64,000 nucleotides of DNA, from assembly GCF_030944625.1 (NCBI RefSeq), contig NZ_JAUSXY010000001.1:3720001-3784000 (forward strand), given 5' to 3'. This document shows, in pieces, positions 31,059-40,243 of the stretch (within the stretch, counting starts at the first letter, position 1; the number at the start of each line of letters is the position of its first letter). The notes under the pieces are model-generated. The model saw only the letters and a program-made list of their open reading frames with translations. It was not told the DNA's origin and made no database searches. Position numbers and translations under genes: made by a program. Source of the DNA: Arthrobacter sp. SLBN-112. Its GTDB lineage: Bacteria > Actinomycetota > Actinomycetes > Actinomycetales > Micrococcaceae.

Positions 31059-31130
31059 TGCTACCTTTCGCTGCGCGCAGTCCCCCCACCGCGGCTTTCT
31101 GGTGTCCCCGGTAGTCTTCTACAACGCCCT

Positions 31131-31165
31131 GCGGGGCCGCAAATCCGCGGCTGTGGCGGCCCCGC
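31131..31165 (-). terminator. GC-rich hairpin between the FtsK-like gene and the Pro-rich gene
   Basis: A perfect 10-bp stem GCGGGGCCGC/GCGGCCCCGC with 15-base loop. No T tract follows, so it could attenuate rather than stop the message that enters the Pro-rich gene. Confidence 0.4.
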
Positions 31166-31180
31166 AATTATCCGGGCTGT

Positions 31181-34100
31181 TCAGTCCCGGTTTTCAGGCG
31201 GCAGCGCCACCTGGATTTTCCGTGCCTTGCCGCGTCCCACCACGTAGCCACGGCCGGGAATGAAGTCGGGGCTGACCCGGCCCAGGGAGGTGTTGAGCAG
31301 GCTGTCGCCCTCGATGTCCCCCGGGTTCAGCAGCAATCCCCGCCGGCCTGATTTGAAGGGCTGGGCAAGCTGCCAGGCCGAGGACCAGGTGGAGGACTCG
31401 GACTCGCCGATCACCCACTGGTCTGCCTTGAGGGACGCCGTGACCAGCTGCGCGATTCCGGATTCCGCGACGGTGTCGGTGAACTCGGTGAGGCCCTCGA
31501 TGAAGATCGCCACCGATCCCGGGTTGCCGGTGGAGTGCTCCACCAGGTCCTCCACCACCTCGGCGAGGTCGTCCGGGCCCACCACGGACCGGTTCCAGAT
31601 GGGCAACGAGGCGACGGCGGACCGGCGGGAACCGATGTAGATCAGCTCGGTGGCGGGGTTGGACCGGCGCAGCGAGTATGCCAGGGTGACAAGCGCCACG
31701 GTACGCCCGGCGCCGGGCGGGCCTGCCAGCAGCAGCGGGCCGCGGGCCATGACCTCGGCCGGCTGCAACGACTCGTCGTCCACACCGATGACGGGCAGGT
31801 CGGGGCTGCCGGCGGGCAGCACGTCCAGGTCCACCTGGTCCGGGAGCCGTTCGATCCCGGGGGCGGTGTCCAGGCCCTGGCGCTGCATGGCTTCGCTGAG
31901 TTTGTGGACTTCGCGGGCCTGCAGGGCCAGGTTCGAGTTGCCGCCGAGGACCGCCAGCTGGACTTCGAGGCCGTCGAGGAGCCCGCGGCCCGGGGGCGAC
32001 GTGGCGGTGAGGACGTCCCGGGGCACGTCCATGGAGATGTAGTCGTCCTCGGAGGACAGGCGCAGGACCAGCCGGCGCTGGATCGAGGCCAGCAGTGAGG
32101 CGGGCACGGCGTTGGGCCGGTCCCCCGTCACCACCAGGTGGATGCCCAAGGTGCGGCCGTCGGTGGCCAGCTGGAGGAAGATGTCCCAGAGCCCGGAGAG
32201 TTTGCTGTGCTCGTAGGCCTCGCGGAAGGCGGACATGCCGTCCACCAGAACGAAGATCCTTTTCTCGTGCGGCCGGTTCGCCAGCTTCCGGTATTCAACG
32301 ATGGTGGACGCCCGCACCTCGGCGAACTGCGCGGAACGCAGCTCGGCGATGTCCCGCAGGAGCCGCAGCAGGCGCCCCACGCGTTCGACGTCGTCGCCGT
32401 TGATGATCTCGCCGACGTGTGGCAGTTCCTCAAGCATCCGCAACCCCGACGAGCCGCAGTCGATGCCGTAGACGTGCACCGGTCCGCCGCGCGGGGTCAC
32501 AGCTGCGGCAATCGCGATGCCCCGCAGTGCGGCCGACTTGCCCGAGCCGCCCGTGCCGTAAATGGCCATGTTGCCGTCTCGGTCGGGTTCGTAGAACACG
32601 GTGGGCTGGTCCTGGTGGACGGGGTCGTCCGCGACGCCCAACAGCAGCTGTTCGTCCGTGCGGGGGTTGGGCAGCTTGGAGAAGTCGTAGGTCTTTGCCA
32701 GCTCATCCAGCCACGGCTTGCGCGGCGGCCGGATGTCCAGTGTGTCCGCCGCGTGCACGATCGTGGAGGTCATCCGCGCGATGTCGTTGGGGCCGGCCGG
32801 CTCCGGCGCAGCAGGCTTGTCGGGCGCGGGCGCTTCCCAGCTGGGACCGGACCCGAAGGCCATCTCCACGATGTCGATCTGCGGCCGCTGCGGCTTGTCG
32901 GTGGTCCAGCCGCCGGCGTAGCCGGTCTGGAACCCCTGGATCCTGCCCGGGCCGGTCTTGGCTGCGCCGCGGCCGGGGATGGCGGGGTCGAAGTAGGCTG
33001 CGTCCGGGACGCCGAGGATGTCGGTGGCGTCTTCCTCGTCGGCCATGCGCAGGGCCACGCGAAGGTTGGTGTTGGCGCGGAGGTTGTCCTTGATGACGCC
33101 GGCCGGCCGCTGGGTGGCCAGGATGAGGTGCAGGCCCAGGGAGCGGCCACGGGCGGCCACGTCCACCACCCCGTCCACAAACTCGGGAACATCGTTTGCC
33201 AAGGCGGCGAACTCGTCCACGATGATGACCAGGTACGGCGGGGCATCCGGGTCAGCTTCGCGGTGCAGGGCCAGCAAGTCCTTTGCTTTCTTCCGGTTCA
33301 GCAGCTGCTCACGGTAATGCAACTCGGCGCGCAGGGACGTCAGGGCCCGGCGCACCAGGTGCGGGGAAAGGTCCGTGACCAGGCCCACCGTATGCGGCAG
33401 GTTGATGCAGTCCGCGAATGCGGCGCCGCCCTTGTAGTCCACAAAGAGGAAACTGACCCGGTCCGGGCTGTAGGCCGCGGCCATGCCCATCACCCAGGAC
33501 TGCAGGAACTCGGACTTGCCTGCGCCGGTGGTGCCGCCCACCAGGGCATGCGGGCCCTCATTCTTCAGGTCCAGGTAGAGCGGCTCGATACCTTTGGAGC
33601 CCACCAGGGCCCGGAGCGTGCCGTTGTCCTTGCGGTTTGCCACGGCGGTGGCATGCACGGAGTTGTTTTCCGTCCAGCGCTCGGCCACCGCCTGCGGGTT
33701 GTCCAGGAAGTCCTTGCCGATCAGGGTCGCATAGGACACGGCCCGCGGCAGGTCGGAGTCGTCGTTCACCGGCTTGCCCACATCCACCACTGGCGCCAGC
33801 ATCCGGGCGAGCTGGGCCGCAAGCCCGGCGTCTACGCTCTCGCAGCTGACGGGGTAGGTATGGCGGCCCAGGCGCACCTGTCCGGTGGTCGTGCCGTGGT
33901 CGCCGTCCACCACCATGAAATCGCGGCAGGCAGCCGGGAGCGCCTGGATGTCGGTGGCCACCCACAGGACGTGGACGCCCGAATCCGGTCCCTGCTCGGC
34001 CAGCCGGGTCAGGCGGCCGCGGTCAACCGGCGCGTCATCCTCCACGATGACCAGCACCGCGGGCAGGACGGGCTCTTCCAGCTCGTGCTTGGCGGGGTCG

Positions 34101-35626
34101 ATGCCGGGGCGCAGCTCCGGGCCAGCACGTTTGGCCGCGGCTTCGCGGGCGTCCACCAGGTCCTCAAGCCGGGCCAGCAGGGAGGACCCGCCGGCGGAGC
34201 CGGCCGCGAGGTGGTCCCCGCCCAGCGGGCTGTGGCCCGAACCGACATGCGGCAGCCACTGCAGCCAGTCCCAGCGTTGCCGCGACTGGGCTGACGTGAT
34301 GGCCGTCAGGACAACCTCGGCTGGCGAATGCAGGCCCACCAGTTGGAGCACCATGCCGCGGGCAACATCGTCCACCAGCCCGCGGGCACCGGCGATGCCC
34401 AGGGCACCGGAGGTCCGCAGCTGGGAGACCACGGGCACGCCTTCGATCTCGCTGAACTGCTTGATGCAGTCCTGGATTTCGCGGCTGTACTGGACTTCGG
34501 TGTCATTGCTGGAGGGTTCCTCCAACGGGACGCGGGACGGTGCGGTGCCCAGGCCGAAGCGGAGGCCCAGGAACGAGGAATGCTCCGGGCGGTGGGTCCA
34601 CAGCAGCGGGCCCAGCTTGTAAATGGCGTCCACGGTGTCGCTGACCGACGGCGCTTCCTGCAGCCGGACGGCCCGTTCCACTTGCTGCAGTTCAGTCAGG
34701 TCCTGCCGGAACGCCGCCATGGACGCCCGGAACTGCTTGAGCTGTTCCTTCTGCTGCTTCCTGGTCCGCATCTTCTGGTCCACGTAATGGCCCACGATGA
34801 ACAAGGGCATCATCAGCATGAACACCATGGAGAGCACGTTCTGGGTGACCGCGAAAATCACCGCGCCCATCATCAGCGGCGCCACCAGCATGATGTAGGG
34901 GAAGGGATGGTCTTCGGGGCGCTTGGGGCCGGCCGGCAGGACGCGTGTGGGCACCTCGAACCGAGGTACCACCCGCGGGGAACGGTTGAAGTCCACCAGG
35001 GGCGACGTCGGCGCTGCCGCATGGTTGTGGCCCAGCGGAACCACGGTGACAGTGGTGTCCCCCAGGGTCACCGTGTCGGAGGAGTTCAGGGTTGCGCGCG
35101 TGACGGGAAGCCCGTCCATCAGCAGGCCGTTGGCGGAGTTCGTGTCAACGATCTCGATGCCGTCGGCCACGGTGATCCGGGCGTGCCGCTTGGAAGTGAG
35201 CGGGTCCGTCAGGCGGATATCGACGTCCCGGTCCCTGCCGATGTAGCTGGTGCCGGTGGGCAGCGAAAATTCGCGGCCGACGTCGGGCCCTGACAATACG
35301 CGCAAGGTGGCGGCGGCCGGTCCGCGGCTGGCGCCCGGCTCGTGGAACTGCTCGCTGACCTGGGCCAGCGATACCACCGAACCGGGGCGCAGGCCCGATT
35401 CGAGCAGGTTGTCCTGGCGGGCCAGGACATTTCCGGTGATGCCGCCGCCGACGAAGGCTTCGTCGATGCGCAGCGAGAGGTTCTCCGGCGGGGGCGTTCC
35501 CTTGCGGTCCGGGTCCGCCGCCCACAGGACTGTGGCGATGTCGGCCACAGTGGCAAGGCCGTCCACCGTGACGGCCAGGTCCTTGGCGTCGGCGGGCTCG
35601 CGGCGGAGTGTCAGGCGGATCCTCAT
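31181..35626 (-). CDS. FHA-containing FtsK/SpoIIIE ATPase, EssC/EccC type
   Basis: 1,481 residues. Order: ubiquitin-like beta-grasp region (1-90), FHA domain (about 110-195) with 'YIGRDRDVDIRL', 'SKRHARI' and 'TNSANG', two membrane helices (about 242-282), then a cytoplasmic motor. Walker A 1 'GGTTGAGKSEF' is near residue 703 with 'VIIVDEFAAL', Walker A 2 'GTGGSGKSAAL' near 1029 and a third 'GPPGAGRTVAL' near 1307 where the Lys is Arg. This matches type VII secretion ATPases of the EssC kind with an FHA front. No WXG100 substrate gene is in the window. Its ATG overlaps the stop of the broken FHA/winged-helix gene. Confidence 0.9.
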   Translation of the reverse strand: MRIRLTLRREPADAKDLAVTVDGLATVADIATVLWAADPDRKGTPPPENLSLRIDEAFVGGGITGNVLARQDNLLESGLRPGSVVSLAQVSEQFHEPGASRGPAAATLRVLSGPDVGREFSLPTGTSYIGRDRDVDIRLTDPLTSKRHARITVADGIEIVDTNSANGLLMDGLPVTRATLNSSDTVTLGDTTVTVVPLGHNHAAAPTSPLVDFNRSPRVVPRFEVPTRVLPAGPKRPEDHPFPYIMLVAPLMMGAVIFAVTQNVLSMVFMLMMPLFIVGHYVDQKMRTRKQQKEQLKQFRASMAAFRQDLTELQQVERAVRLQEAPSVSDTVDAIYKLGPLLWTHRPEHSSFLGLRFGLGTAPSRVPLEEPSSNDTEVQYSREIQDCIKQFSEIEGVPVVSQLRTSGALGIAGARGLVDDVARGMVLQLVGLHSPAEVVLTAITSAQSRQRWDWLQWLPHVGSGHSPLGGDHLAAGSAGGSSLLARLEDLVDAREAAAKRAGPELRPGIDPAKHELEEPVLPAVLVIVEDDAPVDRGRLTRLAEQGPDSGVHVLWVATDIQALPAACRDFMVVDGDHGTTTGQVRLGRHTYPVSCESVDAGLAAQLARMLAPVVDVGKPVNDDSDLPRAVSYATLIGKDFLDNPQAVAERWTENNSVHATAVANRKDNGTLRALVGSKGIEPLYLDLKNEGPHALVGGTTGAGKSEFLQSWVMGMAAAYSPDRVSFLFVDYKGGAAFADCINLPHTVGLVTDLSPHLVRRALTSLRAELHYREQLLNRKKAKDLLALHREADPDAPPYLVIIVDEFAALANDVPEFVDGVVDVAARGRSLGLHLILATQRPAGVIKDNLRANTNLRVALRMADEEDATDILGVPDAAYFDPAIPGRGAAKTGPGRIQGFQTGYAGGWTTDKPQRPQIDIVEMAFGSGPSWEAPAPDKPAAPEPAGPNDIARMTSTIVHAADTLDIRPPRKPWLDELAKTYDFSKLPNPRTDEQLLLGVADDPVHQDQPTVFYEPDRDGNMAIYGTGGSGKSAALRGIAIAAAVTPRGGPVHVYGIDCGSSGLRMLEELPHVGEIINGDDVERVGRLLRLLRDIAELRSAQFAEVRASTIVEYRKLANRPHEKRIFVLVDGMSAFREAYEHSKLSGLWDIFLQLATDGRTLGIHLVVTGDRPNAVPASLLASIQRRLVLRLSSEDDYISMDVPRDVLTATSPPGRGLLDGLEVQLAVLGGNSNLALQAREVHKLSEAMQRQGLDTAPGIERLPDQVDLDVLPAGSPDLPVIGVDDESLQPAEVMARGPLLLAGPPGAGRTVALVTLAYSLRRSNPATELIYIGSRRSAVASLPIWNRSVVGPDDLAEVVEDLVEHSTGNPGSVAIFIEGLTEFTDTVAESGIAQLVTASLKADQWVIGESESSTWSSAWQLAQPFKSGRRGLLLNPGDIEGDSLLNTSLGRVSPDFIPGRGYVVGRGKARKIQVALPPENRD

Positions 35627-36328
35627 CCTTCGTCCACGCCCCTCATCTTTTCCAGCAGGTACAGGTCATCAGGCGTCACCAGGTGGGTGGTGACGGCGTG
35701 CTCCACCAGCCGGGCGCGGCGGTTGGTGGCCAGTTTGCCGCCGCCCCCGCGCAGCCCCACAACGCCCACCCGGTCCAGCTTGTCGCAGACGTTGTCCAGT
35801 TTCCGGTTGAAGCGGGTCAGCGCCCAGCCGAGCGTCTTGGCGGCCGCGGCCGAGGACGGAATGGTGCTGAAGCCGGTGCCTTCGCGCCGGAGGACCGGCT
35901 CGGCGAGCGCCACGATCAGTGCCTTCTGCGCATCGGTGAAGACCACCGGTCCGATCGTGGTGTCGCCGCCACTGCTGTCTTCACGGGCTTCCTGCCGGAA
36001 GGACGGGGTCTTCAGGTGCACCGCGAACTCGTACGTGGTGGGGCCCGGCCGTAAAAATAATGTTGGTGTGGCTGAATACCAGCGGGATCCGTGCGCCGGG
36101 GGAAAGTCAGGCCTGCATGCCGCCGGAGGCGTCGGCCACCGTGGCGGACAGCATGCTGCCCACGTTGCTGAGCCACCAGATGCCGTCGTAGCGGGCAACC
36201 TGCAGGAACTGCCGGTGCAAGTACGGGTTGTCGTCCACTTCAAGGTCGCCTTCGCGGCCGATGTTGAAGATGTCCTCATCCGATGGCTCGTACCATTCGC
36301 CACAGAAATCTATTGCGAGATCCCCCAT
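35623..36328 (-). pseudogene. FHA plus winged-helix protein, broken by a stop and a frameshift
   Basis: From ATG 36328 a well-conserved FHA start is read ('NIGREGDLEVDD', 'NPYLHRQFLQV', 'WWLSNVGS') and ends at a TGA (36107-36109) after 'ASGGMQA'. Reading on in that frame gives more FHA strand ('LSPGARIPLVFSHTNIIF'), then the frame shifts within GGGG at 36040-36043. Dropping one base continues as 'GPTTYEFAVHL' into a C-terminal winged-helix-like region ('AAAAKTLGWALTRFNRKLD'). Two lesions 65 bases apart make a functional product unlikely. It sits between the kinase and FtsK-like genes, so it belonged to the same system. The 3' end still overlaps the FtsK-like ATG. Confidence 0.82.
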
Positions 36329-36416
36329 GATCTGTGCCTCCTCAGGGCAGAAGTGTTGCGGTAACCGTCAAAGCTGGTGGTGCGGAGCTGCCGGCTCGTT
36401 GGAACGTCCAAGCTGC

Positions 36417-38174
36417 TCATTGGCCGGTGCAGGCGATGGAGCCCTCCTCCATGGGTGAAAATGCACCGTCAGTGCGCACGATCATCACCTGGATGCAGGT
36501 CTGCCCGCCGGGATTGGGCCGGATCCGGACCGGCGGGTTCGCCACCGACGTGAATTCCGCGCTGTTGCCGCCGATGGTGTACACCTTCCACTTGTAGGTG
36601 TCCCCGTCCTTGGGCTGCGGGTTGGTCCACGTGAAGCTGGCTTCCCCGTCGGCGCCGATGGTGCCCTTGAGCCCTTCGACGTCGGGCACGGTGCCGTTGT
36701 CCAGGGCGTCCGCGGGAGGTTTGCTGACCTGTTGGGTTTCCACAGCTTTGGAGGTGCCGGTGGCCGAATTGGCCACCACGATGCCCACCACAGCCGCAAG
36801 CGCCAGGAGGGTCCCGCCGGCGATTGCGAGCCAGAGGTTGCGTTTGCCATGGTCGGCCTCAGGAGCCGCCGGCGGTTCGTCCGCCTTCACGGACCGCTGG
36901 ACCGTTGCGTCAGCGGTGTATGCCGTGTCCTCCCCGCTGCCTGCCGGGCCGGTGACCGCCGCGCCATAGTGTGGTGCCCCGGCGCTGCCCCGCAGCACGG
37001 TGGACTGCGCCCAATCCCCCGGCCGGGCGCCGTCGGCTGCTTCCGGCGCGGCGGGGCCGGCAGGAAGGTGGGGTACGGACGGGGCCGGCTGCCACTGCCC
37101 CGGCGTGGCGGGAGTGAAGTGCGACGGCGGGACGGCACCTCCCCTTGGACCGGTTGCGTCGGTGCCGCCGCCGGGCTGGTTGGGGCGGGTGCGCGCGGGG
37201 AACGTTGGTGCGCTGCCGGTCCGTTCGGGATCGATGGCGGCGATGCTGCGGACGCGGGTTTCCTCGGTCCCGTCGTCCGGGTGGCCCTCCTCCTGCTGCG
37301 GTTCCTCCAGCACTTCGAAGGGGGTGACGGAGAGGTTGAGTTCGGCCTGGATGCGCTGCAGTGCCAGGGCGAAGGCGTGCGCGGAACTGTAGCGGGACTG
37401 CGCGGACTTGGCCATGGCCGTGGACAGCGCCAGTTCCAGGGATTCCGGCACGTCCGCCCGTCCCAGCCGCGGCAGGGCCATGTTGCTGATCCTGTTGATC
37501 AGTTCGCGTTGCGAATTGTCGGCCCCGGGCATGACGAAGGGCGAGCGGCCGGCCAGGAGGGTGTACAAGGTGGCGCCGAGGGCCCACACGTCCACCATGA
37601 CGCCGTCAACGCTCCCGTCGCGGAATTGCTCGGGCGGGGACCACGGAATGGACATCCCCGAGTCGTCGTCCGTGTCGCCTGCCAGGGTGCCGGAAATGCC
37701 GAAGTCGGTCAGGGCCGGGCGGTTGTAGTCCGTCACCAGGATGTTGGCGGGCTTGATGTCGCGGTGGGCGATGCCGGCGCGGTGCGCGGTTTCGACGGCG
37801 GACGCCACCTGGATGCCGACGGCCAGGACCTCATCGACGCTGAAGCGCTGCCGCCGGTAGCGCACGTCCAGGCTGGGCCGGGAGCAGTACTCCATGGCCA
37901 GGTAGGAATGCCCGTCGTCGGTCACTTCCGCTTCGAAAATGGTGACGATGTAGGGGTGCGAGGACAGCTGGGCCATCAGGTTGGCCTCGGATTCGAAGCG
38001 CCGGCGGGCACCCTCGGTTTTCAAGTCGGAGAGCAGCACCTTAACGGCGACTTTCCGGCGCGGCCTGTCCTGCTCGTACAGGTAGACGTCGGAAAACCCG
38101 CCCGAGCCGAGCAGGCTGATGTAATTGAACCCCGCGATCCGGGGCGGCGGCGCTACGGGCCGTTTGGAACTCAA
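36417..38174 (-). CDS. Ser/Thr protein kinase with transmembrane and Fn3-like outer domain
   Basis: 585 residues from a TTG start at 38174 (AGGAG upstream, overlapping the FHA stop). The kinase domain (17-275) has 'LLGSGGFSDVYLYEQ', Lys in 'VAVKVLLSD', 'HRDIKPANILV' and 'LTDFGISG'. A Pro/Ala-rich linker (300-430) carries Thr sites in acidic settings (EETRVR, STVLRG, ATVQRS). The TM helix is 'LAIAGGTLLALAAVVGIVVA' near 445-465. The outer domain (about 490-585) ends in Fn3-like strands ('SFTWTNPQPKDGDTYKWKVY') rather than PASTA repeats. It is likely the phospho-switch of the cluster, opposed by the PP2C phosphatase. Function as kinase is secure; targets are inferred. Confidence 0.92.
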   Translation of the reverse strand: MSSKRPVAPPPRIAGFNYISLLGSGGFSDVYLYEQDRPRRKVAVKVLLSDLKTEGARRRFESEANLMAQLSSHPYIVTIFEAEVTDDGHSYLAMEYCSRPSLDVRYRRQRFSVDEVLAVGIQVASAVETAHRAGIAHRDIKPANILVTDYNRPALTDFGISGTLAGDTDDDSGMSIPWSPPEQFRDGSVDGVMVDVWALGATLYTLLAGRSPFVMPGADNSQRELINRISNMALPRLGRADVPESLELALSTAMAKSAQSRYSSAHAFALALQRIQAELNLSVTPFEVLEEPQQEEGHPDDGTEETRVRSIAAIDPERTGSAPTFPARTRPNQPGGGTDATGPRGGAVPPSHFTPATPGQWQPAPSVPHLPAGPAAPEAADGARPGDWAQSTVLRGSAGAPHYGAAVTGPAGSGEDTAYTADATVQRSVKADEPPAAPEADHGKRNLWLAIAGGTLLALAAVVGIVVANSATGTSKAVETQQVSKPPADALDNGTVPDVEGLKGTIGADGEASFTWTNPQPKDGDTYKWKVYTIGGNSAEFTSVANPPVRIRPNPGGQTCIQVMIVRTDGAFSPMEEGSIACTGQ

Positions 38175-40243
38175 GGAATCTCCTCAAAACGCAGTGAGAT
38201 GTTGTCGCCAAGCTCCGCGATGTCGCCATCGAGCAGGATGGCCATCTCGTTCTGGGCCAGGCGGCGCGGCGGCTGGCCTTCACGCACCAGGACAGTGCCG
38301 TTGGTGGCCTTGAGGTCGCAGAGCATGACGTGCCAGCCCTCGAGCCGGACCTCCACGTGGGACCTGGAGATGTCACCGCCCGGGCTCGCCACCTGCACCA
38401 GCCGCGGCATCACACCGCCCTGGACGCGCGATACCGACGGCTGCCGCCCAATAACCATCGACTGGTCGAGGTCCAGCAGGTCGCCGGTGGACAGGCGCAC
38501 CCGTCCCAGCCTGGGGCGCGCCACCTGGACGGCGTCCGGCAGCAGGGTGCCCCCGCAGGCACTGCACAGGGCGCGGGTGGGCGGGTTGGCATGTCCTTGC
38601 GGACAAACCCGGGCCAGCACCATCGGTCCACCGGCCGTGTCCTGGCCGGTGGCCGGAGCCGCCGGATGCGGAGCCATGCCGGGGAGGCTGCTCTTCATGA
38701 CGGTCTGGCCGTCATGGTCGGGGTCGAATCCGGCGGCAGGTGCCTGGTCCGGAGTTCCTGCCGCAGGTGGCCGGCCTGCTGGGAAGGCGGGTGCGGTGTC
38801 GGCGTTCGCGGATCCTTCAGGGCCCGCTGGCGGTGCGAAGGCAGGCGGCGTCCCCACGTTTGGGGCGGAGCCGGCCGACGACGGAACGGACGCCGCTCCT
38901 CCGGTGCGCCACGGTACGGAGTCGATGAGGACGCCGGTGGGAGCGGGGGCGGGAGCCTGTGCTCCCGGGCCGGTATCCGGGGTGGGGTTGGGAGATGAGT
39001 CCGTGCCAGCGGAAACTACCGCCGCGGTTCCTGGCGCCGTGGCGGGCCCGGAGGACTGCCCGGCCGGGGATGAGTCTTCGGCTGCGCCCAGGGCGGGGAG
39101 CTGTTCGGCCGCCGTCAGCGCAGGCTGCGGGTTGACGGCCACGAGGCCGGAGTTGGCGTCGGGATCCTCACGGACTGCCGCGTCCTCGATGTTCCGCATC
39201 ACGGTCCGGTCCCACAAATGGTCGTAGGACGTAGTCATTTCCACCGCAGGGGGCGCATCAGCCGATTCGGATGCACCGGCCGGCGGCGCATCGTCCTCCG
39301 GCTGAACCGCGTCCCCCGTGCCGGCATCGACCGCCGGGTCAGCGGCGAAGATGGCGCCGGGGGCGATCGTGGCGTCGGGGTCGGCCGCGTCCCCGACCGC
39401 TGCCGGGTTGGGTCCGTCGTCCACCTGCAGCCCCTCCTGGTCCTCGTCAAGCACTCCCAGCACCGTCTCGGCAGATGCACCATGCTCGGGAAGGAGGGTG
39501 ATGCCGGGCAGGTCCTCCTGTTCCTCAGGGTCGGGACTGGTGAAGCGGCCTGCCGTGCCGGCGCCCCCGCCCATGCCGGGGGCATCCCCCGCAACCACGC
39601 TTTCGACGCCGACCGGACTTTCGGGCGCAACCACGTCTTCCACGACAACCGGGTTTTCGGGCGCAACCACGTCTTCCACGACAACCGGGTTTTTCGTCTG
39701 GCCCGGGGCTTCTGCGTCAACAGGGGCTTCTGCCGCATCCGGGTTCTCCATGGCGGCGGCCCGTTCCGGGGCCGCGGGGGCGGTAACCGCTGCGGGGCCG
39801 GACGGGACGCCGAGCGTCAATGCCTGCAGCAACACCACCCCTTCGCCGAACGGCAGCTCGGGCTGGTCCCCGGGGCCGCCGTCAGCGATGTCCAACCGGC
39901 ACATCCCGGGGACGGCAAACCGGCGCTCGTTCCAGGTGGTGACGTCCCGGCCGTCCAGGTCCACGGCTCCGCCGGGCTGCTCCACGCGGAGGTCGAGGTT
40001 GCCGCGCAGGAAGACCCGCAACGGTCCGTTGAAGTCCAGGATGCCGAAGGAGGGTATCCGGGCCAGCGATCCGCCCGAGCTGCTGGTCACGGCGGCGAGG
40101 ACCTCGTGCGGTTCGGGCCGGCCGGCCAGGAGTTCCCAGAGGGCACCGGCGAGTTCGGCGGGTGACTCGGGGCCCAGGAGGACGGCCGTACCGGACCGGA
40201 CAACGCCAAGCCAGGTGCCGGGGATGTAGCTAGCGCAGGTCAT
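38171..40243 (-). CDS. FHA-domain protein with zinc-ribbon and disordered linker
   Basis: 690 residues. The first 140 form a compact domain of unknown type ('TWLGVVRSGTAVLLGPESP'). Residues 150-550 are disordered, acidic and Pro/Ala-rich, with 12-residue repeats (ENPVVVEDVVAP) and Thr motifs 'WDRTVMRN' (about 347) and 'GQTVMKSS' (about 513). A zinc ribbon follows ('CPQGHANPPTRALCSACGG', about 560). The C-terminal FHA domain reads 'MVIGRQPSVS', 'ISRSHVEVRL' and 'LKATNGTVL'. It probably binds phospho-Thr made by the kinase next to it. The start overlaps PP2C and the stop overlaps the kinase. Confidence 0.88.
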   Translation of the reverse strand: MTCASYIPGTWLGVVRSGTAVLLGPESPAELAGALWELLAGRPEPHEVLAAVTSSSGGSLARIPSFGILDFNGPLRVFLRGNLDLRVEQPGGAVDLDGRDVTTWNERRFAVPGMCRLDIADGGPGDQPELPFGEGVVLLQALTLGVPSGPAAVTAPAAPERAAAMENPDAAEAPVDAEAPGQTKNPVVVEDVVAPENPVVVEDVVAPESPVGVESVVAGDAPGMGGGAGTAGRFTSPDPEEQEDLPGITLLPEHGASAETVLGVLDEDQEGLQVDDGPNPAAVGDAADPDATIAPGAIFAADPAVDAGTGDAVQPEDDAPPAGASESADAPPAVEMTTSYDHLWDRTVMRNIEDAAVREDPDANSGLVAVNPQPALTAAEQLPALGAAEDSSPAGQSSGPATAPGTAAVVSAGTDSSPNPTPDTGPGAQAPAPAPTGVLIDSVPWRTGGAASVPSSAGSAPNVGTPPAFAPPAGPEGSANADTAPAFPAGRPPAAGTPDQAPAAGFDPDHDGQTVMKSSLPGMAPHPAAPATGQDTAGGPMVLARVCPQGHANPPTRALCSACGGTLLPDAVQVARPRLGRVRLSTGDLLDLDQSMVIGRQPSVSRVQGGVMPRLVQVASPGGDISRSHVEVRLEGWHVMLCDLKATNGTVLVREGQPPRRLAQNEMAILLDGDIAELGDNISLRFEEIP
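39587..39694. repeat. 36-bp in-frame tandem repeat in the FHA gene
   Basis: Units at 39587-39622 (diverged), 39623-39658 and 39659-39694 (nearly identical) encode the 12-residue motif ENPVVVEDVVAP. They lie in the disordered linker, so copy number probably varies between strains without breaking the frame. Confidence 0.88.

Noticed and set aside
31181..35626. Complete type VII secretion locus
   Set aside because: Only the EssC/EccC-like ATPase is present. No WXG100 protein, EccB, EccD, EccE or mycosin gene was found in the window.
36107..36109. TGA in the FHA/winged-helix gene as selenocysteine
   Set aside because: Nothing in the protein family suggests Sec, no SECIS-like hairpin is evident by eye, and there is also a frameshift 65 bases later.
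39587..39694. Repeat in the FHA gene as a regulatory element
   Set aside because: It is in frame, has a 36-bp (12-codon) period and encodes a protein repeat in a disordered linker.
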